From Acidimicrobiia bacterium (GTDB taxonomy: Bacteria; Acidobacteriota; Vicinamibacteria; Vicinamibacterales; SCN-69-37), in the NCBI GenBank assembly GCA_016871335.1, contig VFZF01000002.1:186001-250000 (forward strand): a stretch of DNA of 64,000 bases, given 5' to 3'. The translations under genes were made by a program, and so were the position numbers. Positions 16,544 to 24,272 of this stretch are shown in pieces (within the stretch, counting starts at the first letter, position 1; the number at the start of each line of letters is the position of its first letter). The notes under the pieces are model-generated. The model was not told where the DNA came from. It made no database searches and saw only the letters and a program-made list of their open reading frames with translations.

Positions 16544-17445
16544 ATGAGGCCGCGATACGTCTGCCACCGCATGCCTTTGCGTTCGTAGAACGGCGCAAGT
16601 GCGCGCTGCAACGCGGGGAGATGGTAAAACGGCACGCCAGGGAAGTAGTGGTGCTCGAGATGCAGGTTCGACGTCAGGAATGCGAAGTTCCAGAACCAGT
16701 GTGATCGCATCAACGTGCCCCACTTGGCCGGGTCGGCCGGATCGATGTCGTAGTGCTGCCCGAGCCGATTGAGCGTGAAGGCAACCGGAAAGATAAAGAA
16801 CACCGGGAAGGCATGCGCGCGAAACGCCGCCGCACCGCCCCAGGCCCACCAGATCCCGCCCAGCACACCCAGGTGACACAGGATCGAGATCTTCCGCTCC
16901 CACGCAATCGTGCGCTGCAGATCGGCCGGATACGTGGATGTCTCCTTGAACGCGGCCCTGAAGTAGATCGGAAACAACGCGGGCGTGGCGTACAGGAGCT
17001 TGTACCAGCGCGCATTGCGCTTCGGCGACAGGTGGTGACGTTTGGGATCAGCGGTGTCGGATCCCAACTCTGCGTGGTGGTCGAGATGCCAGCGCGTGAA
17101 CTGGCTCGGCGCAATGCCGCTGGGAATCGCGTAGAGGAATCCGAGCAGACGCTCAATCCGTTTGTGCGGCTTCTGGAACACGAGGTGATGCAACACTTCG
17201 TGCAGCAACACCGTGAAATTGAACACGGTGAAGCCCTGCACCACCGCGAGCGGCAGCCAGAGATACCACGTGTCGATGCGAACCAGTCCCCACGTCGCCA
17301 GGCCCAGCATCAGGAACTGCCGGCCCGCCACGACAAAGTGCCGCCACGGCATCTTCGTGTGCAGGACACGCATCTGCTCGCGCGAAATGGCCTGCCCGAG
17401 CTCGGCCCGCAACGCGGCCGCATGCTGACTGTAGTAGTGCGACAT
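16489..17445 (-). CDS. fatty acid desaturase family protein
   Basis: A 318-residue membrane di-iron enzyme. The three histidine boxes are HEVLHH, HLDHH and HLEHH, separated by hydrophobic segments as in membrane acyl desaturases/hydroxylases and beta-carotene hydroxylase relatives. It probably introduces a double bond or hydroxyl group into acyl lipids; substrate and position cannot be read from sequence. The ATG directly follows the stop of the upstream transporter. A TACAAT box within the last codons of that transporter ends 8 nt before the start, which allows a separate leaderless transcript. Confidence 0.85.
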   Translation of the reverse strand: MSHYYSQHAAALRAELGQAISREQMRVLHTKMPWRHFVVAGRQFLMLGLATWGLVRIDTWYLWLPLAVVQGFTVFNFTVLLHEVLHHLVFQKPHKRIERLLGFLYAIPSGIAPSQFTRWHLDHHAELGSDTADPKRHHLSPKRNARWYKLLYATPALFPIYFRAAFKETSTYPADLQRTIAWERKISILCHLGVLGGIWWAWGGAAAFRAHAFPVFFIFPVAFTLNRLGQHYDIDPADPAKWGTLMRSHWFWNFAFLTSNLHLEHHYFPGVPFYHLPALQRALAPFYERKGMRWQTYRGLIYGWLVRNKRPHSDWSLV

Positions 17446-18372
17446 CTATTGGGATTGTAGCAACAGGCGCCGGCCGATCCGAGTCAGGAGCACGCCCGAC
17501 AACACCGCCGCCGCGCCCAGGATTTTCGTCCAGGTCAAAGGCTCCCCGAGCCACACCCACGCGACCAGCATCGCCACAACCGGCACGCCGTTCGAGTAAA
17601 TCGAGGTCCGGGCGGCACCAAGGCGCTGCACCCCCGCGTACCAGATGACGTACGCGAGATTCAGCGCCAACAACGCCGACAGCACCAGCGCGCTCATGGC
17701 CCACGCGCTCACGGCCGGCCAGTCCACCTGCAGGATCTGCGGCATCGCCATCGCCACATACGGCAGGCCACCCCACACCATCGTCATCCCCGTGACGTAC
17801 AGCGGGGAGTGCCTGGTGATCAACGACGCGGAGCCGAGCGTGAACGTCGTCCAGCACGCGACGGCGCCCATCACCATGAGGTCGCCGCGCCACGTCGCGC
17901 CGCCAAACGACGCACTCGGGCCGACGACGAATGCGATCCCGGTGACGGCCAGCAGCGCGCCGGCCCAGTGGAAACCGCTGATGCGTTCACGGCCCAGCAA
18001 CGCGGACACGACGGCCAGCACCGCGGGCGTTGTGCCGACGATCAGCGCGGAGTTGGAGGCGGTGGACAGGGCCACACCGCCGACGAAGAAGTACTGATAG
18101 CCGAAGTGGCCGACAACGCCGAGCCAGACGAGATCGAACCGATCGCGGCGTGTCAGTTGATTGGGGGTGTGAAGAACGGACGATACGACGTCACCGGCGC
18201 GGGCGCGCCGACGGGCCCACTGGATGGCCGCGAGGAAGACCAGCGACGACAGTACCAGCCGCAGCGCGTTGAACGGCTGCGGCGGTACTTCCTCGAACGC
18301 CAGCTTGATGACGCTGAAATTGGCCCCCCAGATGAGGACCATCAGCACCAGCAAGGCGTCGATGCGGGTCAT
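17446..18372 (-). CDS. EamA/DMT-family transporter
   Basis: A 308-residue protein with ten hydrophobic helices and two EamA repeats (about 5-145 and 155-295). It begins MTRIDALLVLMVLIWGANFSVIKLA, the classic DMT start, so ATG 18372 is chosen over one 14 codons upstream within the repeat. Family members export amino acids, metabolites or drugs; the substrate is unknown. It lies downstream of atpF across a 57-bp inverted-repeat junction and directly abuts the desaturase. Confidence 0.85.
   Translation of the reverse strand: MTRIDALLVLMVLIWGANFSVIKLAFEEVPPQPFNALRLVLSSLVFLAAIQWARRRARAGDVVSSVLHTPNQLTRRDRFDLVWLGVVGHFGYQYFFVGGVALSTASNSALIVGTTPAVLAVVSALLGRERISGFHWAGALLAVTGIAFVVGPSASFGGATWRGDLMVMGAVACWTTFTLGSASLITRHSPLYVTGMTMVWGGLPYVAMAMPQILQVDWPAVSAWAMSALVLSALLALNLAYVIWYAGVQRLGAARTSIYSNGVPVVAMLVAWVWLGEPLTWTKILGAAAVLSGVLLTRIGRRLLLQSQ
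17454..17459 (-). promoter_or_regulatory. -10-like box TACAAT of the desaturase gene
   Basis: Minus-strand TACAAT ends 8 nt before ATG 17445, embedded in the transporter's last codons. Confidence 0.35.
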
Positions 18373-18376
18373 ATCG

Positions 18377-18426
18377 AGGTTCCGAAGTCCCGGAGGTACC
18401 AAGAACCTCGGCACTCCGGAACTTCG
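18377..18426. repeat. inverted repeat after atpF (CTCCGGAACTTCG words)
   Basis: The arms 18383-18395 and 18414-18426 pair at 12 of 13 positions; GAGGTTC/GAACCTC add a second nested pair. It shares its words with 15986-16050. It sits between the atpF stop and the transporter start and may end the F0 transcript. Confidence 0.6.
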
Positions 18427-18428
18427 TG

Positions 18429-18926
18429 TTATTGCACCCGCTTGAACTGCCCGATCGCGTCCTGGATCAGCGCGTCGTTGTCGGCCGCGGAGATGTTCTT
18501 CCGCAGCAGTTTCGATGCGATGGACACCGAAAGGTCGACCGCTTCTGTTCGGAGCTGCGCCACCGCGCGCGCCGTCTCGAGCTGGATTTCCTTCTCGGCG
18601 TTCTTGACGATCACCTGGGCGTCCTCGGTCGCCTTCTTCCGCATTTCCTCGCGGAAGCGGTCGGCATCGGCCCGGCTGCGCGTCACGATGCCGGCAGCTT
18701 CCGTCCTGGCTTCGCTCAGCAGACGCGCGGATTCCTCCTGCACACGCTGCAGCTCCGCGGTCGCCTTCTTCGCGTCCTCGACCGATTTCTCGATCGTGGC
18801 CCGGCGCTCCTCAAGTGCCTGGAGCAGCGGCCCCCAGGCGAACTTCTTCAGCAGCCAGACCAGCGCCAGAAAGGTGAACGTCGTCCAGAAGTACAGACCT
18901 GGATCGACCGCAACTAGGGTCTCCAC
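18429..18926 (-). CDS. atpF: ATP synthase F0 subunit b
   Basis: A 165-residue protein with one N-terminal membrane helix (about 10-28) and a long charged coiled-coil peripheral stalk (ALEERRATIEKSVEDAKKA onward), normal for subunit b. The start is a GTG with an AGGAAGGGG Shine-Dalgarno sequence in the 13-bp gap after atpE. It is the last F0 gene here. The delta, alpha, gamma, beta and epsilon genes that usually follow are absent and replaced by an unrelated transporter. Confidence 0.95.
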   Translation of the reverse strand: METLVAVDPGLYFWTTFTFLALVWLLKKFAWGPLLQALEERRATIEKSVEDAKKATAELQRVQEESARLLSEARTEAAGIVTRSRADADRFREEMRKKATEDAQVIVKNAEKEIQLETARAVAQLRTEAVDLSVSIASKLLRKNISAADNDALIQDAIGQFKRVQ

Positions 18927-18939
18927 TGACGTCCCCTTC

Positions 18940-19182
18940 CTACTTCAGGAAGACGATGAGCAGGCCGAAGACCAGCGCGAGAATCGTGGCGCCTTCGAGC
19001 AGGAACAGGGGCAGGTTGGCCGCCGCCGTGATCTGCGACGCCGCGCTGGGCTGACGCGCGACACCCTCGGCCGCTGCGGCCGCGAGCTTGCCAATGCCAA
19101 GACCGGCGCCGAGCACCGTGAGACCGAAGCCGATCGCGGCTCCCATGTAGTGCCATACCGGCGCGTATGTTGCTGTTTCCAT
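18940..19182 (-). CDS. atpE: ATP synthase F0 subunit c
   Basis: An 80-residue two-helix hairpin. The polar loop ARQP is present, and the ion-binding carboxylate is Glu63 in FLLEGATIL. A glycine follows the glutamate, and no clear sodium-type ligand set is seen, so proton coupling is more likely. AGGAGAAGGA lies a few nt before the ATG as a Shine-Dalgarno site, in keeping with high expression of subunit c. Confidence 0.96.
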   Translation of the reverse strand: METATYAPVWHYMGAAIGFGLTVLGAGLGIGKLAAAAAEGVARQPSAASQITAAANLPLFLLEGATILALVFGLLIVFLK

Positions 19183-19216
19183 GATGCCTATCCTTCTCCT
19201 GGGTAACGAACGTTGA

Positions 19217-20152
19217 CTAGTGGTGCGCGTGAATGGCCATGCCGATAAACACAGCCGACAACAAGGTGAATACGTAGGCCTGCACGAGGACGACGATGAT
19301 CTCGAGACCCGAGATGGCCACCGCCAGCGGCAGGGAGAATCCGAAGCCGATTCCGGCGCCCACCAGGGTGCTCGTCGTCAGTTCGGTGAAGATGAAGACA
19401 AACGACAGGATCGCCAGAATCGCGATGTGGCCGCCCGCCATGTTCGCCGCAAGACGCATGGTGAGCGCAAACGGCCGCACCAGCATGCCGATGAGTTCGA
19501 GCGGCACCAGCAGGAAGTAGAGCGGCAGCGCGAGGCCGTGCGGGACCAGGTTCTTCCAGTGCTGGATGAACCCGTTGGCCCACGAGCCCGCGATGATGAC
19601 CGCAAAAAACGTGATGGTCGCAAGGGCCGCGGTCACATTGAAATTGGCCGTCGCGGTTGAGCCGCCGTGCAGGAGGCTCTTGAGGAACGAGTGGTCGCTG
19701 GTATGGAGGACGTATTTGTCCAGCAACGCGAGCATGTCGAAGATCGGAATCAGTCCGACCGCGTTGGCCACCAGGATGAAGAGGAAGAAGGTCAGCATCA
19801 GCGGCGTCCACGTCATGACCCACTTCTGCCCGACGTTGGGAAGCACGATGCTGTCGCGCACGAATTCGACGCCGGCCTCGAGCGCGTTCATGCCGCCGGT
19901 CGGCACCAGACGGCTCTGCGCCAGATACCGGCGGACCATCAGCGTCACGGAGACAAACACCAGCGCGGCCACCATCCACACCATGAACACGTGTTTGGTG
20001 ACGTCGAAATTGATCCCGAAGTAGGTGCCCAGGTGAATGATCGGATGATCAAAGCCCGTATTGGCCACGTGGCCAATGATCGAGTCCGCGGCGTTGAACT
20101 TTCCATCCGCGGCCGCAGCCGCAGCCGGTTCGACAGCACTCATATCAGTCAT
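19217..20152 (-). CDS. atpB: ATP synthase F0 subunit a
   Basis: A 311-residue polytopic protein. The essential arginine lies in RPFALTMRLAANMAGGH, and the C-terminal helix pattern AISGLEIIVVLVQAYVFTLLSAVFI is typical. It forms the proton half-channels against the c ring. ATG 20152 overlaps the end of atpI by 8 nt. A GTG lies one codon upstream and an ATG three codons downstream, so the exact start is uncertain by a few residues. Confidence 0.96.
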   Translation of the reverse strand: MTDMSAVEPAAAAAADGKFNAADSIIGHVANTGFDHPIIHLGTYFGINFDVTKHVFMVWMVAALVFVSVTLMVRRYLAQSRLVPTGGMNALEAGVEFVRDSIVLPNVGQKWVMTWTPLMLTFFLFILVANAVGLIPIFDMLALLDKYVLHTSDHSFLKSLLHGGSTATANFNVTAALATITFFAVIIAGSWANGFIQHWKNLVPHGLALPLYFLLVPLELIGMLVRPFALTMRLAANMAGGHIAILAILSFVFIFTELTTSTLVGAGIGFGFSLPLAVAISGLEIIVVLVQAYVFTLLSAVFIGMAIHAHH

Positions 20153-20507
20153 CACTGTACGTCTGCATCAACCGTTTCAGGCACCACGCCTCAATGAGGT
20201 GCAGGACCAGAAACGACACGGTCAGGCTCGCCACAAATGGCATCGGCCGAACCTCACAACCCTTCAGCACGATGGTGACCCACGCGACAAAGAACACGCT
20301 CTTCACCGCGAAGCCACGAATCAACACCGCCAACGACGTGTCCGGTGCGGCGGCCCACGCCCGCGTCACCGACACCCAGGAGGCCGCCGTGGTAAGCACC
20401 GGCGCCGCCACCCCGAGCAACACTTCGAATCCGCGCCCGAGTGCGGCCCACGTGACACCCGACAACACCGCCATCCCGATCGCCATCCACAACAGGCGGT
20501 CCGTCAT
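20145..20507 (-). CDS. atpI: ATP synthase-associated protein I-like (AtpI)
   Basis: A 120-residue protein with four hydrophobic segments, the size and layout of the ATP synthase I family that aids c-ring assembly or Mg uptake. Sequence conservation is weak, and the call rests largely on its place between atpZ and atpB. It overlaps atpZ by 4 nt (ATGA) and atpB by 8 nt. Confidence 0.75.
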   Translation of the reverse strand: MTDRLLWMAIGMAVLSGVTWAALGRGFEVLLGVAAPVLTTAASWVSVTRAWAAAPDTSLAVLIRGFAVKSVFFVAWVTIVLKGCEVRPMPFVASLTVSFLVLHLIEAWCLKRLMQTYSDD

Positions 20508-20755
20508 CGCGGCCCCAGCGTGGATTTCACGATCGCGTAAAACCCGGAGACAATCCCGAGACCCAACCCAATCAGCAACCCCCACGGCGAGGTGCCCCAC
20601 GCGTTGTCCGCGACGTAGCCCAGTCCCCCGAGGAGCAGAATCCCGCCGATCAGGCTGTAACTCGCCGTCGCCGCGGGCCCCGCACGCTGGACATTTTCAT
20701 GGAACGCCCGCATGGCGTCCTGCAGTCCCTTCCGTGACGGTTTCCCGGTTGCCAA
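20504..20755 (-). CDS. atpZ: AtpZ/AtpI-type small membrane protein
   Basis: An 83-residue protein with two glycine-rich helices (SYSLIGGILLLGGLGYVADN and WGLLIGLGLGIVSGFYAI), as in AtpZ. It opens the F0 operon. I chose the TTG at 20755 because a TAGAAT box ends 7 nt upstream, matching the leaderless pattern of neighbouring operons; ATG 20713, 14 codons later, is the alternative. AtpZ with AtpI is reported to form a calcium/magnesium transport complex in some bacteria. Confidence 0.75.
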   Translation of the reverse strand: MATGKPSRKGLQDAMRAFHENVQRAGPAATASYSLIGGILLLGGLGYVADNAWGTSPWGLLIGLGLGIVSGFYAIVKSTLGPR

Positions 20756-20762
20756 GCACGCA

Positions 20763-20768
20763 ATTCTA
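20763..20768 (-). promoter_or_regulatory. -10-like box TAGAAT of the atpZIBEF operon
   Basis: Minus-strand TAGAAT lies 7 nt before the TTG at 20755. The same hexamer at similar spacing precedes the genes at 30951 and 45450. Confidence 0.5.
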
Positions 20769-20841
20769 GCCCGGGGAACCCCATGCCCACCCACCCGACG
20801 GGCAGGCGAACCTCGGAAATATATCACGGTCGACCGGACGG

Positions 20842-20847
20842 TATACT
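20842..20847 (+). promoter_or_regulatory. -10-like box TATACT of the VWFA/cobA-hemD operon
   Basis: TATACT ends 7 nt before ATG 20855. No recognisable -35 lies at 17 nt. Confidence 0.55.
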
Positions 20848-20854
20848 GCGGGGC

Positions 20855-21760
20855 ATGGCCCCTTTCCCATGGAAACAGTCGGTCGCGCTCGGCGTGTTGG
20901 CGGCGGCGACCTGGACGACGGCCACCCCCGGGTCCGCGGCCCAGCGGGATCTCCGGAATCAGACCATCCATATCGGGGTCTACGACAACAAGGGGCTGCC
21001 GCCGGCCACCCTGACCCCCTCGCACCTGACGGTCCGGGAGGACGGCGTGGCGCGGGAGGTCCTGACCGTGGCCCCGGCCACCACCCCGATGCAGGTCGCC
21101 GTCCTGGTCGACACCAGCCAGGCCTCCCAGGGTTCCATTCCCGACCTCCGGGACGGCCTGCGCGCCTTCGCCACGGCCATTTGGGCCAGGAGCCCGGAGT
21201 CGCAGCTGGCCCTGTACGCCTTCGGCGAACGGCCATCACTCGAGGCGGACTACACCACCAGCGCGATCGCCTGGAGCCGCGGCGTCGACCGGCTGTTTGC
21301 CGCGTCAGGCTCCGGCTCGTATTTCATCGAAGCCGTCGTCGAAGCGTCGAATGCCCTCGCCAAACGGAAACCGGCGCGGGGCGCCGTCGTGGCCTACGTC
21401 GACGAAAACGGGCCGGAGTTCAGCAACCGTCGACACGCACAGGCCTTTGACGCGGTCGCCTCAGCGCGGGCGTCCCTGTGGACCATCAGCCGGCAGGGGT
21501 TCAGCGGCGACATGTCGACCGAAACCCGCGAGCGGGCCATGGTGGTCGGCGATGTCACGATGCGAAGTGGTGGACGGAACTTCACGCTGTTTGCGCCGTC
21601 GGGGATCAAGGCGCGATTCACCGAGGTCTCCGAACAATTGCTGGCACAGTTCGCCGTGACGTACGGCCGGCCGGAGTCCCTGATTCCGCCCGACAAGCTG
21701 GAGGTACGCCTGACCCTCGACGGCTACAAACTCTCCGCTCCGCGCTGGACCAACAAATGA
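20855..21760 (+). CDS. secreted VWFA-like protein 1
   Basis: A 301-residue protein with a signal peptide (residues 1 to about 30, cut near GSAAQ). A VWA fold follows with the metal-ion site DTSQAS (DxSxS) near residue 86. It matches the VWFA-related proteins common in Acidobacteria, which are exported and of unknown function. The second VWFA gene overlaps it by ATGA. Metal-dependent protein binding at the surface is likely from the family. Confidence 0.8.
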   Translation: MAPFPWKQSVALGVLAAATWTTATPGSAAQRDLRNQTIHIGVYDNKGLPPATLTPSHLTVREDGVAREVLTVAPATTPMQVAVLVDTSQASQGSIPDLRDGLRAFATAIWARSPESQLALYAFGERPSLEADYTTSAIAWSRGVDRLFAASGSGSYFIEAVVEASNALAKRKPARGAVVAYVDENGPEFSNRRHAQAFDAVASARASLWTISRQGFSGDMSTETRERAMVVGDVTMRSGGRNFTLFAPSGIKARFTEVSEQLLAQFAVTYGRPESLIPPDKLEVRLTLDGYKLSAPRWTNK

Positions 21761-22698
21761 ACCGGTGGATGCCCCGCGCGGCGGCGGGTATAGCCGTCCT
21801 CGCGCTGACCCTCCCGGTCAATTCCCTGAGCGCCCAGATCTTCCGCGCCGGCATTGACGTCGTCTCGTTGAACGTCACGGTGACCGAAGGCGAGGCGCTG
21901 GTCCCCGGACTCGATCAAGCGCTCTTTTCGGTCTACGAGGACGGCGTGAAGCAGGACATCTCGTTTTTCTCCCGCGCGGCCCAACCCATCGCCCTCTCCC
22001 TGCTCATCGATACGAGCACGAGCATGGAGCTGAAGTTGCCGGTCGCCCAGCAGGCGGCCATCGGATTTGCGAAGCGGCTCACAGGCTCGGATGCGGCCCA
22101 GATCATCAACTTCGACAGCCGCGTTGAAATCCTGCAGACGTTCACGGCGGACCCGGTGTTGCTCGAAGGGGCGATCCGCAGGACTCAGGTGGGCGGCTCG
22201 ACCTCGCTCTACAACGCGCTGTACGTCGCGCTGAGTGAGCTCAAACGCGTGCGCGCGGCGTCGAAGGAGGAAATCCGGCGGCAGGCGATCGTCATCCTGT
22301 CGGACGGCGAAGACACCTCATCGCTCATCAGCTACGAAGACGTGCTCGAGTCAGCCAAGCGATCGGAGGTGGCGGTGTATGCCATCGGCCTGCGATCAAA
22401 GACGGATCGGCCGACACGCGGATTCAACGAGGCGGAATTTGTGCTCCGCACGCTCTCGCAGAAAACCGGCGGCTGGGTGTTCTTCGTCGAGGACGTCGGG
22501 CAACTGCCGGCCATCTACCAGCGCATCGCGGACGAACTCGCCAACCAATACACGATTGCCTACAGTTCCAAGAACCTGAAACGTGACGGCGCGTGGCGCG
22601 CGATCGTGGTGCGTGTGGACCGGCCGAACACGGTGGCCCGCACCAAGCGCGGATACTTCGCGCCGTCGCTTCCCAAGAGTCCCGCACCACGCCCATGA
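21757..22698 (+). CDS. secreted VWFA-like protein 2
   Basis: A 313-residue protein with a signal peptide ending about LSAQ. A fuller VWA domain has a perfect MIDAS, DTSTS, and the later TSLYNAL and LSDGEDTSS motifs. The N-terminal LNVTVTEGEALVPGLDQALFSVYEDG unit is the usual prefix of acidobacterial VWFA proteins (region 35-62). It is translationally coupled to VWFA-1 and to the CobA-HemD gene (ATGA overlaps on both sides), so the three are made together. Confidence 0.85.
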   Translation: MNRWMPRAAAGIAVLALTLPVNSLSAQIFRAGIDVVSLNVTVTEGEALVPGLDQALFSVYEDGVKQDISFFSRAAQPIALSLLIDTSTSMELKLPVAQQAAIGFAKRLTGSDAAQIINFDSRVEILQTFTADPVLLEGAIRRTQVGGSTSLYNALYVALSELKRVRAASKEEIRRQAIVILSDGEDTSSLISYEDVLESAKRSEVAVYAIGLRSKTDRPTRGFNEAEFVLRTLSQKTGGWVFFVEDVGQLPAIYQRIADELANQYTIAYSSKNLKRDGAWRAIVVRVDRPNTVARTKRGYFAPSLPKSPAPRP

Positions 22699-24272
22699 CC
22701 CCGCCGTCCGACTCCCCGCTCCGTACTCTCTCGCGCGGCCGCGTCGTGCTCATCGGCGCCGGCCCCGGCGATCCCGGCTTGCTGACGATGCGCGGGCATC
22801 GTGTGCTGGCTGACGCCGATGTGGTGGTCTATGACCGCGATGTCGCACGGCTGCTGCCCCTCGCCCGGACTGACGCCGAGTGCATCGAAGTCGGGGCCCC
22901 GGCGGAAGGGGCCACCGCGCAGGACGCGATTGCCATGCTGGTCGCGGACAAGGCACGCGAAGGGCAACTCGTCGCGCGCCTGAAGTGGGGCGATCCATTC
23001 CTGTTTGGCAGTGGCGCCAAGGAAGCGCTGTTTCTGCACGAACAACGCGTGCCGTTTGAAGTCGTCCCTGGTGTGCCGCTCGCCTTGGGAGCCGCGTACG
23101 CCGGGATTCCGATCACGTACCCCGGGGGCCAGGACGCGCTGGTGTTTCTGCGCGGGCACGAATCTGCAGGCGAGGCGGCGCCGGATGTCGACTGGCAGGC
23201 GCTGGCCTCGCTCGACGGCACGATCGCGTCGTACACCAACGGCCGTCAGGCGGCGGCCATGTTGACGCTGCTCATCAAACACGGGCGTCCCGCCACGCAG
23301 GCCGGAGCACTGATCTACGCGGGCACACTGCCGCAGCAGGAGACCCTCACCGGCACACTCGCGGAACTCATCTCAGCTGGTGAAGCGCGCGAAGGCGCCG
23401 CCCTGCTGATCGTCGGCGACGTGGCGACCCTGCGCGAACATCTCGGCTGGTTCGATCGGCGCCCGCTCTTCGGCAAGCGCATTGTCGTCACGCGCTCGCG
23501 CGACCAGGCAAGAGATCTCGTCGAACTGCTCGAGAGCCTCGGCGCGCAAACGATTGAAGCCCCCACGTTCCGGTTGATCCCCGCTGATGATCCGGAGACG
23601 GTCGATCGCGCCGTCGCGTCTGCGGGCCAGTACGGCTGGATCGTCTTTGAGTCGGCGAATGCCGTCAGCCGGTTCTTCAAGTCGCTGCTCAACGGCACAC
23701 GCGATCTGCGTGCGTTGGGCGGTGTGCGTGTGGCGGCCATCGGCCCCTCCACCGCGGATCGGCTCGTGGGCTTCGGACTGCAGGCGGACGTGGTGGTGCC
23801 GGAGTCAGGCACCGAAGCCACAGTGCGTGCGCTTGAATCGGTGGGACCGCTCTCGGGGACGCGCATCCTCGTGGTGCGACCACACCACGATCGCGCCGAC
23901 CAGGGCCGCCCAGACGCGGTGCGTGACACACTTGCGGCGGAACTGAGCCGCCGCGGAGCCGACGCCACCGATGTGATCGCGTACCGGACAACCTCGGGAG
24001 CACCGGAATCGGCCGCCGCGCAGGATCTCTACCGCCAGTTGCTGGATGGCCAGGTGCACGCCGTGACGTTCACGACCCCGACGGCCGTGCAGCGCTTTGT
24101 GGACCTGATCGGCCGCGAACAGGCGGCCGACCTGCTGAATCAGACGGCGGTGGTGGCGATCGGTCCGGTCACCGCTGCGGCCGCCGTGGCCCTGGGGATC
24201 GCGTCGCCCATCGTCGCGGAGCCGTTCACGGTGGACGGCATGATTGCGACGCTGGTCAAAGCGCTGCGCTAA
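22695..24272 (+). CDS. uroporphyrinogen-III methyltransferase/synthase fusion (CobA-HemD)
   Basis: A 525-residue two-domain enzyme. The N-terminal half (about 15-250) is a SUMT tetrapyrrole methylase with GAGPGDPGLLTMRG and GVPLALGAAYAGIP. The C-terminal half (about 265-520) is a uroporphyrinogen-III synthase with VVTRSRDQA and VTFTTPTAVQRF. Together they close the tetrapyrrole ring and methylate it toward precorrin-2, for siroheme or cobalamin; heme is also possible through the HemD part. ATG 22695 overlaps the VWFA-2 stop. The 3' end overlaps the convergent TonB gene by 4 nt. Coupling of a porphyrin enzyme to secreted VWFA proteins is unexplained. Confidence 0.92.
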   Translation: MTPPSDSPLRTLSRGRVVLIGAGPGDPGLLTMRGHRVLADADVVVYDRDVARLLPLARTDAECIEVGAPAEGATAQDAIAMLVADKAREGQLVARLKWGDPFLFGSGAKEALFLHEQRVPFEVVPGVPLALGAAYAGIPITYPGGQDALVFLRGHESAGEAAPDVDWQALASLDGTIASYTNGRQAAAMLTLLIKHGRPATQAGALIYAGTLPQQETLTGTLAELISAGEAREGAALLIVGDVATLREHLGWFDRRPLFGKRIVVTRSRDQARDLVELLESLGAQTIEAPTFRLIPADDPETVDRAVASAGQYGWIVFESANAVSRFFKSLLNGTRDLRALGGVRVAAIGPSTADRLVGFGLQADVVVPESGTEATVRALESVGPLSGTRILVVRPHHDRADQGRPDAVRDTLAAELSRRGADATDVIAYRTTSGAPESAAAQDLYRQLLDGQVHAVTFTTPTAVQRFVDLIGREQAADLLNQTAVVAIGPVTAAAAVALGIASPIVAEPFTVDGMIATLVKALR

